45,223 nucleotides of DNA from Amycolatopsis bullii (GTDB taxonomy: Bacteria; Actinomycetota; Actinomycetes; Mycobacteriales; Pseudonocardiaceae): the NCBI RefSeq assembly GCF_014654205.1, contig NZ_BNAW01000067.1, positions 1 through 45,223 on the forward strand. The letters run 5' to 3'. The position numbers and the translations under genes are program-made. The first letter of the stretch is position 1. Each line of letters opens with the position of its first letter. Below, one piece after another: positions 8,157-17,733 of the stretch. Below the pieces are notes generated by a model. It was not told the origin of the DNA, searched no databases, and saw nothing but the letters and a program-made list of their open reading frames with translations.

Positions 8157-9087
8157 ATGACGAACTCCGAAACCCGCCCGCTGCTCCAGTGGTCCGCGGC
8201 GATGGCGATGTCCGGCACGATCGGCGCCGTCGTCCTCGAAAGCGGCGCGGCTGCCCCGGCCGTGGCCTTCGCCCGCTGCTTCGTCGGCGGCGCGCTGCTC
8301 GTGCTGTGGTGCCTCTCCCGCGGCTGGCTGCAGGCCTGGCGGCCGTCCCGCCGCGACCTCGGCCTCGCCGTGCTGGGCGGGCTGTTCCTGGTCGGCAACT
8401 GGGTGCTGCTGTTCGCCTCGTACGCGCTGTCGTCGATCTCGGTCAGCACGGTCGTCTACCACACCCAGCCGCTGATCCTGGTCGGCCTGGCGGCGGCCTT
8501 CCTCGGCGAGAAGGTGGCGAAGAGCCACCTGGCCCGGGCCGCGATCGCGTTCGGCGGAGTGGCGTTGATCTCGCTGTCCGCCCACGGCGAGGACGGCAAA
8601 CCGGTGCAGCTCGCGGGCATCGCCCTGGCCCTCGGTGCGGCGGTGCTCTACGCGGGAGCGTCCTTCGTCGCGAAGCAGCTGAAGCACATCCGCCCGCACC
8701 TGCTGGCCGCCGTGCAGACGACGGTGGGCGCGCTGGTGCTCGCACCCCTGCTGCTCGTCACGCCCCTGCCCACGACGACTTCCGGGCTGCTGTGGCTGGT
8801 TCTGCTGGGCACGGTCCACACGGCACTGATGTACGTGCTGATGTACGCGAGCATCGGCAAGCTGCCGACGACGACGGTGGCGCTGCTGTCCTACCTGTAC
8901 CCGGTGGTGGCGGTGCTGGTGGACATCGCGTTCTACGGCCACCGTCCGAACTGGCCGGAGGCGCTGGGCATGCTCGCGGTCCTGGCGGCCGCGCTGGCCC
9001 CTCAGCGCCGCCGCCGGGCCGCCGCACCGGAGAAGCCGGCCGGTGCGGCGGCCGAGCCGGCCGTGCGCTGCCGAGCGGGTGAGCAGG

Positions 9088-9095
<8 letters not shown>
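8157..9095 (+). CDS. EamA family (DMT superfamily) transporter
   Basis: A 312-aa inner-membrane protein with about ten transmembrane helices in two EamA repeats, for example LGLAVLGGLFLVGNWVLLFA and LLWLVLLGTVHTALMYVLMY. Charged loops at REKV-like positions (LGEKVAKSH) separate the halves. The C-terminal tail is Arg/Ala rich and cytoplasmic. The family exports or imports amino acids and small metabolites; the substrate is not inferable. The divergent AraC/GATase regulator probably controls it. Its stop codon overlaps the convergent trpD stop by 8 bp, leaving no room for a terminator. Confidence 0.9.
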
Positions 9096-10122
<1,027 letters not shown>

Positions 10123-10127
10123 CGGGC

Positions 10128-10538
10128 TCAGCCGTTCACGACGGGGACCCGTCGCGCGCGCAGCACGTCGGCGACGGTCTCCGCGGCGGTCAGCGGGTCC
10201 AGCGGGTGCACCAGCACGGCGTCCGCCTGCGACCAGGTGGCCAGCCACCGGTCGTCCCTGCGCCGCACCGCGACCACGATCGGGGGGCAGTCGGCGATTT
10301 CACTCTTCAGCTGGCGGCACAGGCCGATGCCGCCGGTCGGCTGGGCCTCGCCGTCGAGGATCGCCAGGTCGACGTTCCCCTCGTCCACTTCGGCCAGCAC
10401 GTCGGCGATGCCGGCCGCCTCGACGTACTCCACGCGCGCCAGGTCCGCCGCCGGACGACGGCCGACCGCGTTCACGATCGCCTCGCGCACCTCCGGCTTG
10501 TGGCTGAACACCAGGACCCGCATCGACTGCTCGCCCAT
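10128..10538 (-). CDS. Receiver-domain-like protein, atypical
   Basis: A 136-aa single-domain protein with the CheY-like order of strands and helices: MRVLVFSHKPEVREAI, VDLAILDGEAQPTGGIGLC, PPIVVAVRR and ADAVLVHPLDPLTAAE. The phospho-acceptor position Asp62 is present. The acidic pair expected after strand 1 is replaced by Ser-His-Lys, and the conserved strand-5 Lys is His111. No output domain is attached. It may be a pseudo-receiver working by protein contact. It precedes trpD by 5 nt and lies on the strand opposite ctaE. The start could be the ATG at 10538, or the ATG at 10523. Confidence 0.75.
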   Translation of the reverse strand: MGEQSMRVLVFSHKPEVREAIVNAVGRRPAADLARVEYVEAAGIADVLAEVDEGNVDLAILDGEAQPTGGIGLCRQLKSEIADCPPIVVAVRRRDDRWLATWSQADAVLVHPLDPLTAAETVADVLRARRVPVVNG

Positions 10539-10600
10539 TGAGCACGCCCTCTCTCGTCACCGCACGACTCGCACGCCGATCGTATCGGCCGAGACCGACA

Positions 10601-11014
10601 TCACGCGGTCGGCTCCGGCTGTTGCGCGTCCCAGCCCAGCGCGTCGCCGCCCAATCGTTGCGCGAGGCCCGCCATCCGGGACCGTTCCTGGGCGCAGTGC
10701 AGGGCGTCGAGCACCTGGACGCGCACCGCGAGCACCCGCGCCGGATCTCCCGAGTCGGTCTGTTCTCGCAGCTCATAGCCGTCCTGGGCGAGGATCGACG
10801 CCGCCTCTTCGAGCCGGTCCGGCGGCAGCAGCAGGTGGTGCCGCAGGACGGCCGGTGCCGTGCTGACCCAGCCGGGTGAAGAGGCGAGGACGGCGGAGTC
10901 CGCGACGGCCGGGTCGAAGGCCTCGGCGACGATCTTCAGCCCGGGCGCGTCGACGCTCAGACCGGGCGTTTCCCGCTTCTTGACCAGGTCAAGCAGGCGG
11001 TCGAGTAAACCCAT
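10601..11014 (-). CDS. Conserved hypothetical protein, divergent from ctaE
   Basis: A 137-aa soluble protein with no secure family. It begins MGLLDRLLDLVKKRE, an amphipathic basic segment, and then has an alpha/beta-like core with HHLLLPPDRLEEAASILAQ, DGYELREQT and ARVLAVRVQVLDALHCAQER. The DGYELREQT stretch recalls RraB/ACT-like small domains, but I cannot confirm that. There is no signal peptide. It is divergent from ctaE (95 bp) and upstream of the receiver-like gene (62 bp) on the same strand, so it may lead that operon. The ATG at 11014 is the only good start. Confidence 0.7.
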   Translation of the reverse strand: MGLLDRLLDLVKKRETPGLSVDAPGLKIVAEAFDPAVADSAVLASSPGWVSTAPAVLRHHLLLPPDRLEEAASILAQDGYELREQTDSGDPARVLAVRVQVLDALHCAQERSRMAGLAQRLGGDALGWDAQQPEPTA

Positions 11015-11109
11015 GAGTAGCTCTCACCTTCCCGGGCATCCGGTGTGATCGGTTACGCAGACGGCTCGCCGTGGACCCACCCGGCGGAGCGGCGGTGCGA
11101 GAGGACATA

Positions 11110-11733
11110 ATGCGACGCGTGACAACGGCAGCTCCCACCATCAGTCAGCGGGTCCACTCGCTGAACCGGCCGAACATGGTCAGTGTCGGCACCATCGTGT
11201 GGCTTTCCAGCGAGCTGATGTTCTTCGCCGGACTGTTCGCGATGTTCTTCACCGTCAAGGCGCAGAACTCGTCCGGCCAGTGGCCGCCGCCGCTGCACGA
11301 CGAGCCGTTCCACCTCAACGTGGCGTACGCGATCCCGTTCACGGTGATCCTCGTGCTGTCCTCGCTGACCTGCCAGTTCGGCGTGTTCGCCGCCGAGCGC
11401 GGCGACGTCTACGGGCTGCGCCGCTGGTACATCATCACGTTGATCATGGGCGCGATCTTCGTCGGCGGCCAGGCCAACGAGTACCACAACCTGGTCGAAG
11501 AGGGCATGACGATCCCGTCCGGCCCGTTCGGCACGGTGTTCTACCTCGCCACCGGGTTCCACGGCCTGCACGTCATCGGCGGGCTCATCGCCTTCGTGTA
11601 CCTGCTCATCCGCACGAAACTGAGCAAGTTCACGCCCGCCCAGGCCACGTCGGCGATCGTCGTGTCCTACTACTGGCACTTCGTCGACATCGTGTGGGTC
11701 GGCCTCTTCGGTGTGATCTACCTCCTTCCGTAG
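11110..11733 (+). CDS. ctaE: Cytochrome c oxidase subunit III
   Basis: A 207-aa subunit of the aa3 oxidase with five transmembrane helices, short for the family because the first two helices are missing, as is normal in Actinobacteria. The N-terminus is VHSLNRPNMVSVGTIVWLSS, nearly identical to the mycobacterial protein as I recall it. Later helices include FYLATGFHGLHVIGGLIAFV and VSYYWHFVDIVWVGLFGVIY with family histidines. The ATG at 11110 has GAGAGGA just upstream. The GTG at 11119 has a TATAAT-like CATAAT 7 nt before it and is an alternative leaderless start. It leads ctaE-qcrC-qcrA-qcrB. Confidence 0.94.
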   Translation: MRRVTTAAPTISQRVHSLNRPNMVSVGTIVWLSSELMFFAGLFAMFFTVKAQNSSGQWPPPLHDEPFHLNVAYAIPFTVILVLSSLTCQFGVFAAERGDVYGLRRWYIITLIMGAIFVGGQANEYHNLVEEGMTIPSGPFGTVFYLATGFHGLHVIGGLIAFVYLLIRTKLSKFTPAQATSAIVVSYYWHFVDIVWVGLFGVIYLLP

Positions 11734-11794
11734 GTCCCACCAGCCGCCACCACCTTCACCATCGGCCTGAACTGACAGCAAGGGTTGCCGCAAG

Positions 11795-12613
11795 ATGACC
11801 ACCAGCACCAAGTCCTCGGAGCGCCGCTACCGCGCGCGGTCGAAGCTGCGGAGGCGGTTCGCCGGCCTGCTCGCGCTCGGCATCGCGCTGGTGGGCGCCG
11901 GCGCCCTGTACGCCGTGTTCGCCCCGGAGCCGCAGACCGCGCAGGCCCAGGGCACGCCGGCGCAGCTGCGCCTCGGCGAGCAGGTCTACAACAACACCTG
12001 CATCGCCTGCCACGGCGCGAACCTCGAGGGCGTGCAGGACCGCGGCCCGAGCCTGATCGGCATCGGCGACGCCGCGGTGTACTTCCAGACTTCTTCGGGC
12101 CGCATGCCGGCCGCGCGCCAGGAGGCGCAGATCGAGCGGAAGCCGCCGAAGCTGACCGAGGCCGAGATCGACGCGGTCGGCGCCTACATCCAGGCGCACG
12201 GCGGCGGTGTCCAGCGCCCCGCCGAGAAGGGCGAGGCCCTGCGCGGCGACGACCCGGCCCGCGGTGGCGAGCTGTTCCGCCTCAACTGCGCGTCGTGCCA
12301 CAACTTCACCGGCCGTGGCGGTGCGCTGTCCGCCGGCAAGTACGCGCCGAACCTGGACCCGGCCAGCGAAGAGCAGATCTACACGGCCATGCTCACCGGC
12401 CCGCAGAACATGCCGAAGTTCTCCGACCGGCAGCTGTCGCCGGAGGAGAAGAAGGACATCGTCGCCTACGTGAAGTCGGTGTCGGACGGCAACAATGACC
12501 CGGGTGGTAACGGCCTCGGCGGGGTCGGCCCCGCTTCTGAGGGCGTCATCGCCTTTATCGTCGGGATCGCCGCGCTGATCGGCGTGACGTTGTGGATTGG
12601 ATCGAAGGCATGA
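11795..12613 (+). CDS. qcrC: Cytochrome bc1 complex di-haem cytochrome c subunit
   Basis: A 272-aa membrane-anchored di-haem cytochrome cc that passes electrons from the bc1 complex straight to CuA of the aa3 oxidase. After a basic N-terminus and an uncleaved or signal-type helix (FAGLLALGIALVGAGALYAV) there are two c-type domains. The first has CIACHG with Cys69, Cys72 and His73; the second CASCHN with Cys165, Cys168 and His169. A C-terminal helix (GVIAFIVGIAALIGVTLWIG) anchors it. Axial Met candidates lie in SGRMPA and PQNMPKFSD. It overlaps qcrA by 4 nt (ATGA). Confidence 0.96.
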   Translation: MTTSTKSSERRYRARSKLRRRFAGLLALGIALVGAGALYAVFAPEPQTAQAQGTPAQLRLGEQVYNNTCIACHGANLEGVQDRGPSLIGIGDAAVYFQTSSGRMPAARQEAQIERKPPKLTEAEIDAVGAYIQAHGGGVQRPAEKGEALRGDDPARGGELFRLNCASCHNFTGRGGALSAGKYAPNLDPASEEQIYTAMLTGPQNMPKFSDRQLSPEEKKDIVAYVKSVSDGNNDPGGNGLGGVGPASEGVIAFIVGIAALIGVTLWIGSKA

Positions 12614-13776
12614 GTGCCGAGGGGCCGAAGCCGCCGTCGGAGGCGGAGCTGGCTGAGATGGACCGGGACCAGCTGGTCAAGCTGGGCGGGGCGCTCGACG
12701 GCGTCGAGATCGTCGAGTACCCGACCCCGTGGCCCGTGGAGGGCACCCGCGCGGAGAAGCGGGCCGAGCGCCTGGTCGCGTTCTGGTTCGGCCTGTCCGC
12801 GCTGGCCGGGATCGGGTTCGTCGTCTCGCTCATCTGGTGGCCGTGGAAGTACGAGGCGCCGGACAACGAGAGCGGCCACTTCTGGTACAGCCTCTACACC
12901 CCGATGCTCGGCATCACGCTCGGCCTGGCCATCCTCGGCCTGGGCATCGGCGTGATCCTGTACACGAAGAAGTTCGTGCCCGCCGAGGTCGCGGTGCAGC
13001 AGCGCAGCGACAACGACGGCGCGGGGTCGGCCGAGGTCGACCGCCAGACGATCCTGGCGCACCTGGCCGACGCCGGGAACCGCAGCACCATCGCCCGCCG
13101 CTCGCTGATCAAGCGCTCGGCGATCGCCGGTGCGGGTGCGCTGGGCCTCGCGGCCGCGGCGCTGCCCGTCGCGTCCTTCATCAAGAACCCGTGGAAGGAC
13201 AGCGAGTCCCGCGACTCGCTGTGGCACACCGGCTGGCAGCCGAACTTCCCCGGCGAGAAGGTCTACATGCGCCGCGCCACCGGCAAGCCGGTCGAGGTCG
13301 AGCACGGCAAGGAGACCGAGATCTCCCTGGTCAAGGCCGAGGACCTGGACGCCGGCGCGATGGAGACGGTGTTCCCGTTCCGCGAGTCCGAGCGCAACGA
13401 CGCGGAGGCGCTGGCCAAGGCGCTGACCCGGGTCGACAACCCGGTCATGCTGATCCGCCTGCGCCCGACCGACGCCGCCAAGGTGGTCAAGCGGGCCGGC
13501 CAGGAGGACTTCAACTTCGGCGACTACTACGCGTACACGAAGATCTGCAGCCACGTCGGCTGCCCGACCTCCCTGTACGAGCAGCGGACCAACCGCATCC
13601 TGTGCCCGTGCCACCAGTCGCAGTTCGACGCCCTCCACTACGCCAAGCCGATCTTCGGCCCGGCGACCCGTCCGCTGGCCCAGCTACCGATCACGGTGGA
13701 CGAAGAGGGATACTTGATCGCGCGAGGCGACTTCATCGAGGCCATCGGTCCGGCCTTTTGGGAGCGTAAGTCATGA
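12610..13776 (+). CDS. qcrA: Rieske iron-sulfur subunit of the cytochrome bc1 complex
   Basis: A 388-aa Rieske protein, long as usual in Actinobacteria because it has three membrane helices instead of one. Helices are near LVAFWFGLSALAGIGFVVSL, LGITLGLAILGLGIGVILY and AIAGAGALGLAAAALPVASF. The [2Fe-2S] site is CSHVGC (Cys313, His315) and CPCH (Cys332, His335), with Cys318 and Cys334 forming the usual disulfide. A start at 12592 is open, but the ATG at 12610 overlaps the qcrC stop in the standard ATGA coupling and is preceded by GAAGG. Translation is thus coupled to qcrC. Confidence 0.95.
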   Translation: MSAEGPKPPSEAELAEMDRDQLVKLGGALDGVEIVEYPTPWPVEGTRAEKRAERLVAFWFGLSALAGIGFVVSLIWWPWKYEAPDNESGHFWYSLYTPMLGITLGLAILGLGIGVILYTKKFVPAEVAVQQRSDNDGAGSAEVDRQTILAHLADAGNRSTIARRSLIKRSAIAGAGALGLAAAALPVASFIKNPWKDSESRDSLWHTGWQPNFPGEKVYMRRATGKPVEVEHGKETEISLVKAEDLDAGAMETVFPFRESERNDAEALAKALTRVDNPVMLIRLRPTDAAKVVKRAGQEDFNFGDYYAYTKICSHVGCPTSLYEQRTNRILCPCHQSQFDALHYAKPIFGPATRPLAQLPITVDEEGYLIARGDFIEAIGPAFWERKS

Positions 13777-15455
13777 GTTCACTCACCACGCCGACCAAGG
13801 GCTCGAGTGCTGTCGAGCGGCACCTGGGCGAGGCCGCGAACAACGCCGACCAGCGGTACCACCTGGCCAAGGGCCTGCGGCACCAGATGAACAAGGTGTT
13901 CCCGACCCACTGGTCGTTCCTGCTGGGCGAGATCGCGCTCTACAGCTTCATCATCCTGCTGCTCACCGGTGTGTACCTGACGCTGTTCTTCGACCCCTCC
14001 ATGCAGGAGGTCGTCTACCACGGCAGCTTCAAGAACATGCAGGGCCTGGAGATGTCCCAGGCGTTCCGCACGACGCTGGACATCTCGTTCGACGTCCGCG
14101 GCGGCCTGTTCATGCGGCAGCTGCACCACTGGGCCGCGCTGATCTTCGTCGCGTCGATGGCCGTCCACATGCTGCGCATCTTCTTCACCGGTGCGTTCCG
14201 GCGGCCGCGTGAGGCGAACTGGGTGATCGGTGGCCTGCTGCTGATCCTGGGCTGCTTCGAGGGCTTCTTCGGCTACTCGCTGCCGGACGACCTGCTCTCC
14301 GGTACCGGTATCCGCGCGACGCTGTCGGGCATCGTGCTCTCGGTGCCGGTGGCCGGCACCTGGATCCACTGGGCGCTGTTCGGCGGGGAGTTCCCCGGCG
14401 ACCAGATCATCCCGCGCCTGTACACGCTGCACATCCTGCTGATCCCGGGCATCATGCTGGCCCTGGTCGGAGCGCACCTGGCGCTGGTCTGGTACCAGAA
14501 GCACACGCAGTTCCCGGGCGTGCGCCGCAAGGAGACCAACGTCGTCGGCGTCCGGATCATGCCGTACTTCGCGCTCAAGGGCGGGGCGTTCTTCACCCTG
14601 GTCGTGGGCGTGCTGGCGCTGATGTCGGGCCTGTTCCAGATCAACCCGGTGTGGAACTTCGGCCCGTACAACCCGGCGCAGGTGTCGGCGGGCTCGCAGC
14701 CCGACTGGTACATGGCCTGGGCCGACGGCATGCTCCGGATCTGGCCGGCGTGGGAGGTCTACCTCGGGAACTACACGATCCCGGCGGTGTTCTTCCCCGG
14801 CGCGATCGGCATGCCCATCCTGTTCGGCCTGCTGCTGACCTACCCGTTCCTCGAGCGGAAGCTGTCCAAGGACACCGCGCACCACAACCTGCTCCAGCGG
14901 CCGCGTGACGCACCGGTCCGCACGGCGCTGGGCGCGATGGCGCTGGGCTTCTTCATGGTCATCGAGCTGTCCGGCTTCAACGACATCATCGCCGACCAGT
15001 TCGACATCTCCCTGAACGCGACGACGTGGGCGGGCCGCATCGGCGTGCTGATCGTGCCGCCGCTGGCCTACTACTTCACCTACCGCATCTGCCTCGGCCT
15101 GCAGCGGGCCGACCGCGAAGTGCTGGAGCACGGTGTCGAGACGGGCATCATCAAGCGGCTGCCGCACGGTGAGTTCATCGAGATCCACCAGCCGCTGGCG
15201 GGCGTGGACAGCCACGGCCACGCGGTCGCGCTCGAGTACCAGGGCGCGTCGGTGCCGAAGAAGATGAACAAGCTGGGTTCGGCCGGTCACGCGGTGCCGG
15301 GCACGTTCTGGTCCCCGGACCCGGCCGAGGAGACCGCGGCGCTGCAGCGGGCCAACGGCAACGGGCACTCCGGAGCCGAGAACGGCCAGCACGGCCAGCA
15401 CGGCGAGTTCGACTCCGCCGAGACGGCGTCGACCGCGAAGCAGTCGGACCACTAG
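13773..15455 (+). CDS. qcrB: Cytochrome b subunit of the bc1 complex
   Basis: A 560-aa di-haem cytochrome b that oxidises menaquinol at the Qp site. Membrane helices carry the haem-ligand segments LHHWAALIFVASMAVHMLRI and LHILLIPGIMLALVGAHLAL; the Qp loop contains the PDW-type segment QPDWYMAWADG in place of PEWY. The C-terminal ~130 residues are a hydrophilic extension ending in Gly/His/Gln-rich low complexity (NGNGHSGAENGQHGQHGE), variable in this group. It overlaps qcrA by 4 nt and ends the operon at a strong terminator. In mycobacteria this subunit is the target of Q203-type inhibitors. Confidence 0.96.
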   Translation: MSSLTTPTKGSSAVERHLGEAANNADQRYHLAKGLRHQMNKVFPTHWSFLLGEIALYSFIILLLTGVYLTLFFDPSMQEVVYHGSFKNMQGLEMSQAFRTTLDISFDVRGGLFMRQLHHWAALIFVASMAVHMLRIFFTGAFRRPREANWVIGGLLLILGCFEGFFGYSLPDDLLSGTGIRATLSGIVLSVPVAGTWIHWALFGGEFPGDQIIPRLYTLHILLIPGIMLALVGAHLALVWYQKHTQFPGVRRKETNVVGVRIMPYFALKGGAFFTLVVGVLALMSGLFQINPVWNFGPYNPAQVSAGSQPDWYMAWADGMLRIWPAWEVYLGNYTIPAVFFPGAIGMPILFGLLLTYPFLERKLSKDTAHHNLLQRPRDAPVRTALGAMALGFFMVIELSGFNDIIADQFDISLNATTWAGRIGVLIVPPLAYYFTYRICLGLQRADREVLEHGVETGIIKRLPHGEFIEIHQPLAGVDSHGHAVALEYQGASVPKKMNKLGSAGHAVPGTFWSPDPAEETAALQRANGNGHSGAENGQHGQHGEFDSAETASTAKQSDH

Positions 15456-15468
15456 GTCCACCCACGAC

Positions 15469-15498
15469 GAAGGCCACCTCCCGCGGGAGGTGGCCTTC
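15469..15498. terminator. Perfect-palindrome terminator after qcrB
   Basis: A perfect 30-nt palindrome with 15-nt arms (GAAGGCCACCTCCCG and its complement), 14 nt after the qcrB stop and 19 nt before the stop of the convergent Lrp-type gene. TCGTTTC follows on the plus strand. It probably works in both directions. Confidence 0.85.
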
Positions 15499-15516
15499 GG
15501 TCGTTTCGGGGGTCGT

Positions 15517-15798
15517 TCAGTCTTCGACGCCGATCGAGAAGGCCGATTCGGTGTCGGCGCGGCTGTAGGACCGGAACGCGATGTGCGTGACGGTGTCCAG
15601 CACCCCCGGCACCTTGCCGATCTTCCCGGGGATCAGGTCGGCCAGGTCCTCGTGCGTGGACACCTGCACGGTGGCGATGAGGTCGACGTCCCCGGCGCAC
15701 GAGTAGACCTCGCCGACACCCTCGATGTCGGCGATCGCCTGCGCCGCGTCCGGGATCGCGTCCGCCTCTGCCTGGATCAACACGATCGCGGTGATCAC
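15517..15798 (-). CDS. Stand-alone Lrp/AsnC ligand-binding (RAM) domain protein
   Basis: A 93-aa protein consisting only of the effector-binding domain of Lrp/AsnC regulators: MITAIVLIQAEADAIPDAAQ, then GVGEVYSCAGDVDLIATVQV with the typical G-x-Y-D-like turn, and a closing strand TVTHIAFRSYSR. No DNA-binding helix-turn-helix is present and none lies upstream. Such single-domain proteins oligomerise and bind amino acids; their partners are mostly unknown. The GTG start is preceded by GGAGG at 6-nt spacing. It is convergent with qcrB and downstream of the isomerase-like gene's stop is 45 nt further right, so it is probably monocistronic. Confidence 0.88.
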   Translation of the reverse strand: MITAIVLIQAEADAIPDAAQAIADIEGVGEVYSCAGDVDLIATVQVSTHEDLADLIPGKIGKVPGVLDTVTHIAFRSYSRADTESAFSIGVED

Positions 15799-15843
15799 CT
15801 GGGTCCTCCAAGACTCGTCTGCGGGTGTCGCCCGCGATCCTAG

Positions 15844-16581
15844 CTACGCCGCGGTGTGGGCCAGCCAGTGCGCGGCGAGTGCTTCGTCGCCGGCGATCGT
15901 GACGCGGTCCGCCGGGAGGCGCCGGGTGAACACGAGCAGGAGGTCAGCGACCGGGCCGGTCAGCGTCACGTCCGCGGGCCGGCTTTCCCGCGTCCACCGG
16001 ACGCCGTCGGGGGTGCGGGTGATCAGCCAGCCCGGGCCCTCGCCGGGGTCCAGGAGGAGGGTCTGGCCGGTGCCGCGCAGCTCGGCGAAGCCCGGCTTGA
16101 GGCTCGCCGTGACGGGGTCGGACAGCAGTTCCAGCCACTCGCTGATCGCGTCGGCGGCGAGGTCCGGGGCCACGGTGAAGCCCTTGCCGGCGGCCAGGGC
16201 CGCGTCGGCGTGGTGGACGGTGGTGTCGTGCAGCATCCGCCGCAGCCAGAACCCGGCCGGTTGCGGGCCGAAGAACGTCCACACCGGGGTGTCGCCGGCG
16301 GCTTGGACGGCTTCTTCGAGGTCCGCGGCGCCTTGGTTCAGCCAGTCCGACCACTTGCCGGGAGTGCCGGGGTCGGCGTCGAACGGGTCCGGGACCGGCG
16401 AGGGGCCGGTCCGGACGATGCTCGCGGCCCAGCGGTGTTCCTGGCCGACGTGGCCGACGAGCACCCGCAGCGGCCACTCCGGGCAGGTGGGGACTCGTCG
16501 GTCCGGATCGGCGTTCTCGACGGCCGCGGCGAACCCGGCGGTGTGCTCGCGGAGGCCTGCGGCGAGTCTCGTGGTGTCCAT
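15844..16581 (-). CDS. Maleylpyruvate isomerase family (DinB/MDMPI) mycothiol-dependent-type protein
   Basis: A 245-aa protein of the TIGR03083/MDMPI group. The N-terminal four-helix DinB-like domain starts TRLAAGLREHTAGFAAAVEN and holds the metal-ligand histidine candidates in LVGHVGQEHRWAA and LHDTTVHHADAAL (HxxxH type). A C-terminal SCP2-like domain carries ADVTLTGPVADLLLVFTRRL. Family members isomerise or transfer with mycothiol as cofactor; the exact substrate here is unknown. The ATG at 16579-16581 gives MDTTRLAAG; the longer frame to 16641 runs into the divergent MerR gene. The shared 44-bp intergenic region suggests MerR control. Confidence 0.85.
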   Translation of the reverse strand: MDTTRLAAGLREHTAGFAAAVENADPDRRVPTCPEWPLRVLVGHVGQEHRWAASIVRTGPSPVPDPFDADPGTPGKWSDWLNQGAADLEEAVQAAGDTPVWTFFGPQPAGFWLRRMLHDTTVHHADAALAAGKGFTVAPDLAADAISEWLELLSDPVTASLKPGFAELRGTGQTLLLDPGEGPGWLITRTPDGVRWTRESRPADVTLTGPVADLLLVFTRRLPADRVTIAGDEALAAHWLAHTAA

Positions 16582-16625
16582 GGCCGTACCGTAGGAATTC
16601 CACCCGGCTGGAGGTTCGACGGAAG

Positions 16626-17531
16626 GTGACCGGAAACACACTGGGGATCGGCGAGCTGGCGCGCCGGACCGGCGTGCCCGTCCGCACGATCCGGTTCTAC
16701 TGCGACGAGGGCGTGCTCGAACCGGTGCGCAGCGCCGGCGGCCACCGCCGCTTCGACGGCCCGGCGATCGACCGGCTCACCCTGGTGCGCCGCCTGCGCG
16801 GGCTCGGGCTGGGCCTGCGCCCGATCACCGACGTCCTCACCGGCCGCCGTTCCCTGGAGGAGGCGGTGGCGGCCGAGCGGACGGCCCTGGACCGCGAGCT
16901 GGCGACCCTCAACTGGCGGCGTTCGGTGCTGCGGGCGGTCTCGGAGGTGGCGCCCGCCGACCGCGCGGCGCGCCTGGAGCTGCTGTCCGCGGTCGAGGAC
17001 GGGTATTCGGCGCACGAGACGCTGGTGCGTCTCTGGCGCCCGATGACGATGGGCCCGATCCCGCCGGACACGGCCCGCATGTTCCTGGACATGAGTGCCC
17101 CGCGGCCGCCGTCCCAGCCGACGACGGGCCAGGTGGTGGCGTACGCCGAGCTGGTGCTGCTCGCGGCGGACGCCCGCCTGGCGTCTTCTCTCGCGGAGAG
17201 CACTCTGGCGGGCCACGACCGGATCGCGGACCTGGGCGCGCTCCACGCGGAGGTGGGGGAGGCGTGCGTCCAGGCGGCGGTGCGCATGGCGGCCGGAGCC
17301 CGCCCGGCCCCGGGGCCGGAGCTGGACCGGTTCGTGGCGGCCCACGCGGCGGCCCTGGGAGCGGCGGACAGCCCGGCGTTCCGCCGGGCGCTCAACCACC
17401 GGACGGCCCCGGACCGCACCCCGCGGCTGAGGCGCTACTGGCACCTGGCGGGGGAGATCACGGGGGAGGAGGCCCCGATGGGCCTCGCCCACACCTGGCT
17501 CCTGGACGCCCTGAACACCTCAGTCGCCTGA
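16626..17531 (+). CDS. MerR family transcriptional regulator
   Basis: A 301-aa regulator with an N-terminal MerR winged helix: IGELARRTGVPVRTIRFYCD (residues 7-26), then EGVLEPVRSAGGHRRFD and a LVRRLRGLGLGLRPI second helix. The dimerisation coiled coil follows to about residue 110. The ~190-residue C-terminal part has several helices and a late GHDRIADLGALHAEVGEACV segment, with no cysteine cluster to suggest metal sensing, so the effector is probably organic. The GTG start has GGAGG 10 nt upstream. It is divergent from the isomerase-like gene with 44 bp between starts, a spacing at which one site could control both. Confidence 0.88.
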   Translation: MTGNTLGIGELARRTGVPVRTIRFYCDEGVLEPVRSAGGHRRFDGPAIDRLTLVRRLRGLGLGLRPITDVLTGRRSLEEAVAAERTALDRELATLNWRRSVLRAVSEVAPADRAARLELLSAVEDGYSAHETLVRLWRPMTMGPIPPDTARMFLDMSAPRPPSQPTTGQVVAYAELVLLAADARLASSLAESTLAGHDRIADLGALHAEVGEACVQAAVRMAAGARPAPGPELDRFVAAHAAALGAADSPAFRRALNHRTAPDRTPRLRRYWHLAGEITGEEAPMGLAHTWLLDALNTSVA

Positions 17532-17546
17532 CCCACCCGGTCACCC

Positions 17547-17650
17547 CGCGTACCTGGAGGGTCGGCCCGCGTACCCAGGCGGTCGGCCTGCGTGCCTGGA
17601 GGGTCGGCCTGCGCACCCCCACGGTCGGCTCGCGTCCTGGACGGTCGGCC
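17547..17650. repeat. Degenerate 21-bp tandem repeat, five units
   Basis: Units begin at 17547, 17568, 17589, 17610 and 17631 (the last is 20 bp) and share GCGTACC near the start and GGTCGGCC at the end. They lie just after the MerR gene stop. A further degenerate GGACCGACC follows near 17652. The array is in frame with nothing convincing on either strand. Confidence 0.8.
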
Positions 17651-17733
17651 TTGGACCGACCCTTCCGGTACGCCCCTGCGGAAGGCGGGGCGCGGCGAAG
17701 CCGCGGGGGTTAGGCGGCGAAGGATGTCTGGAT

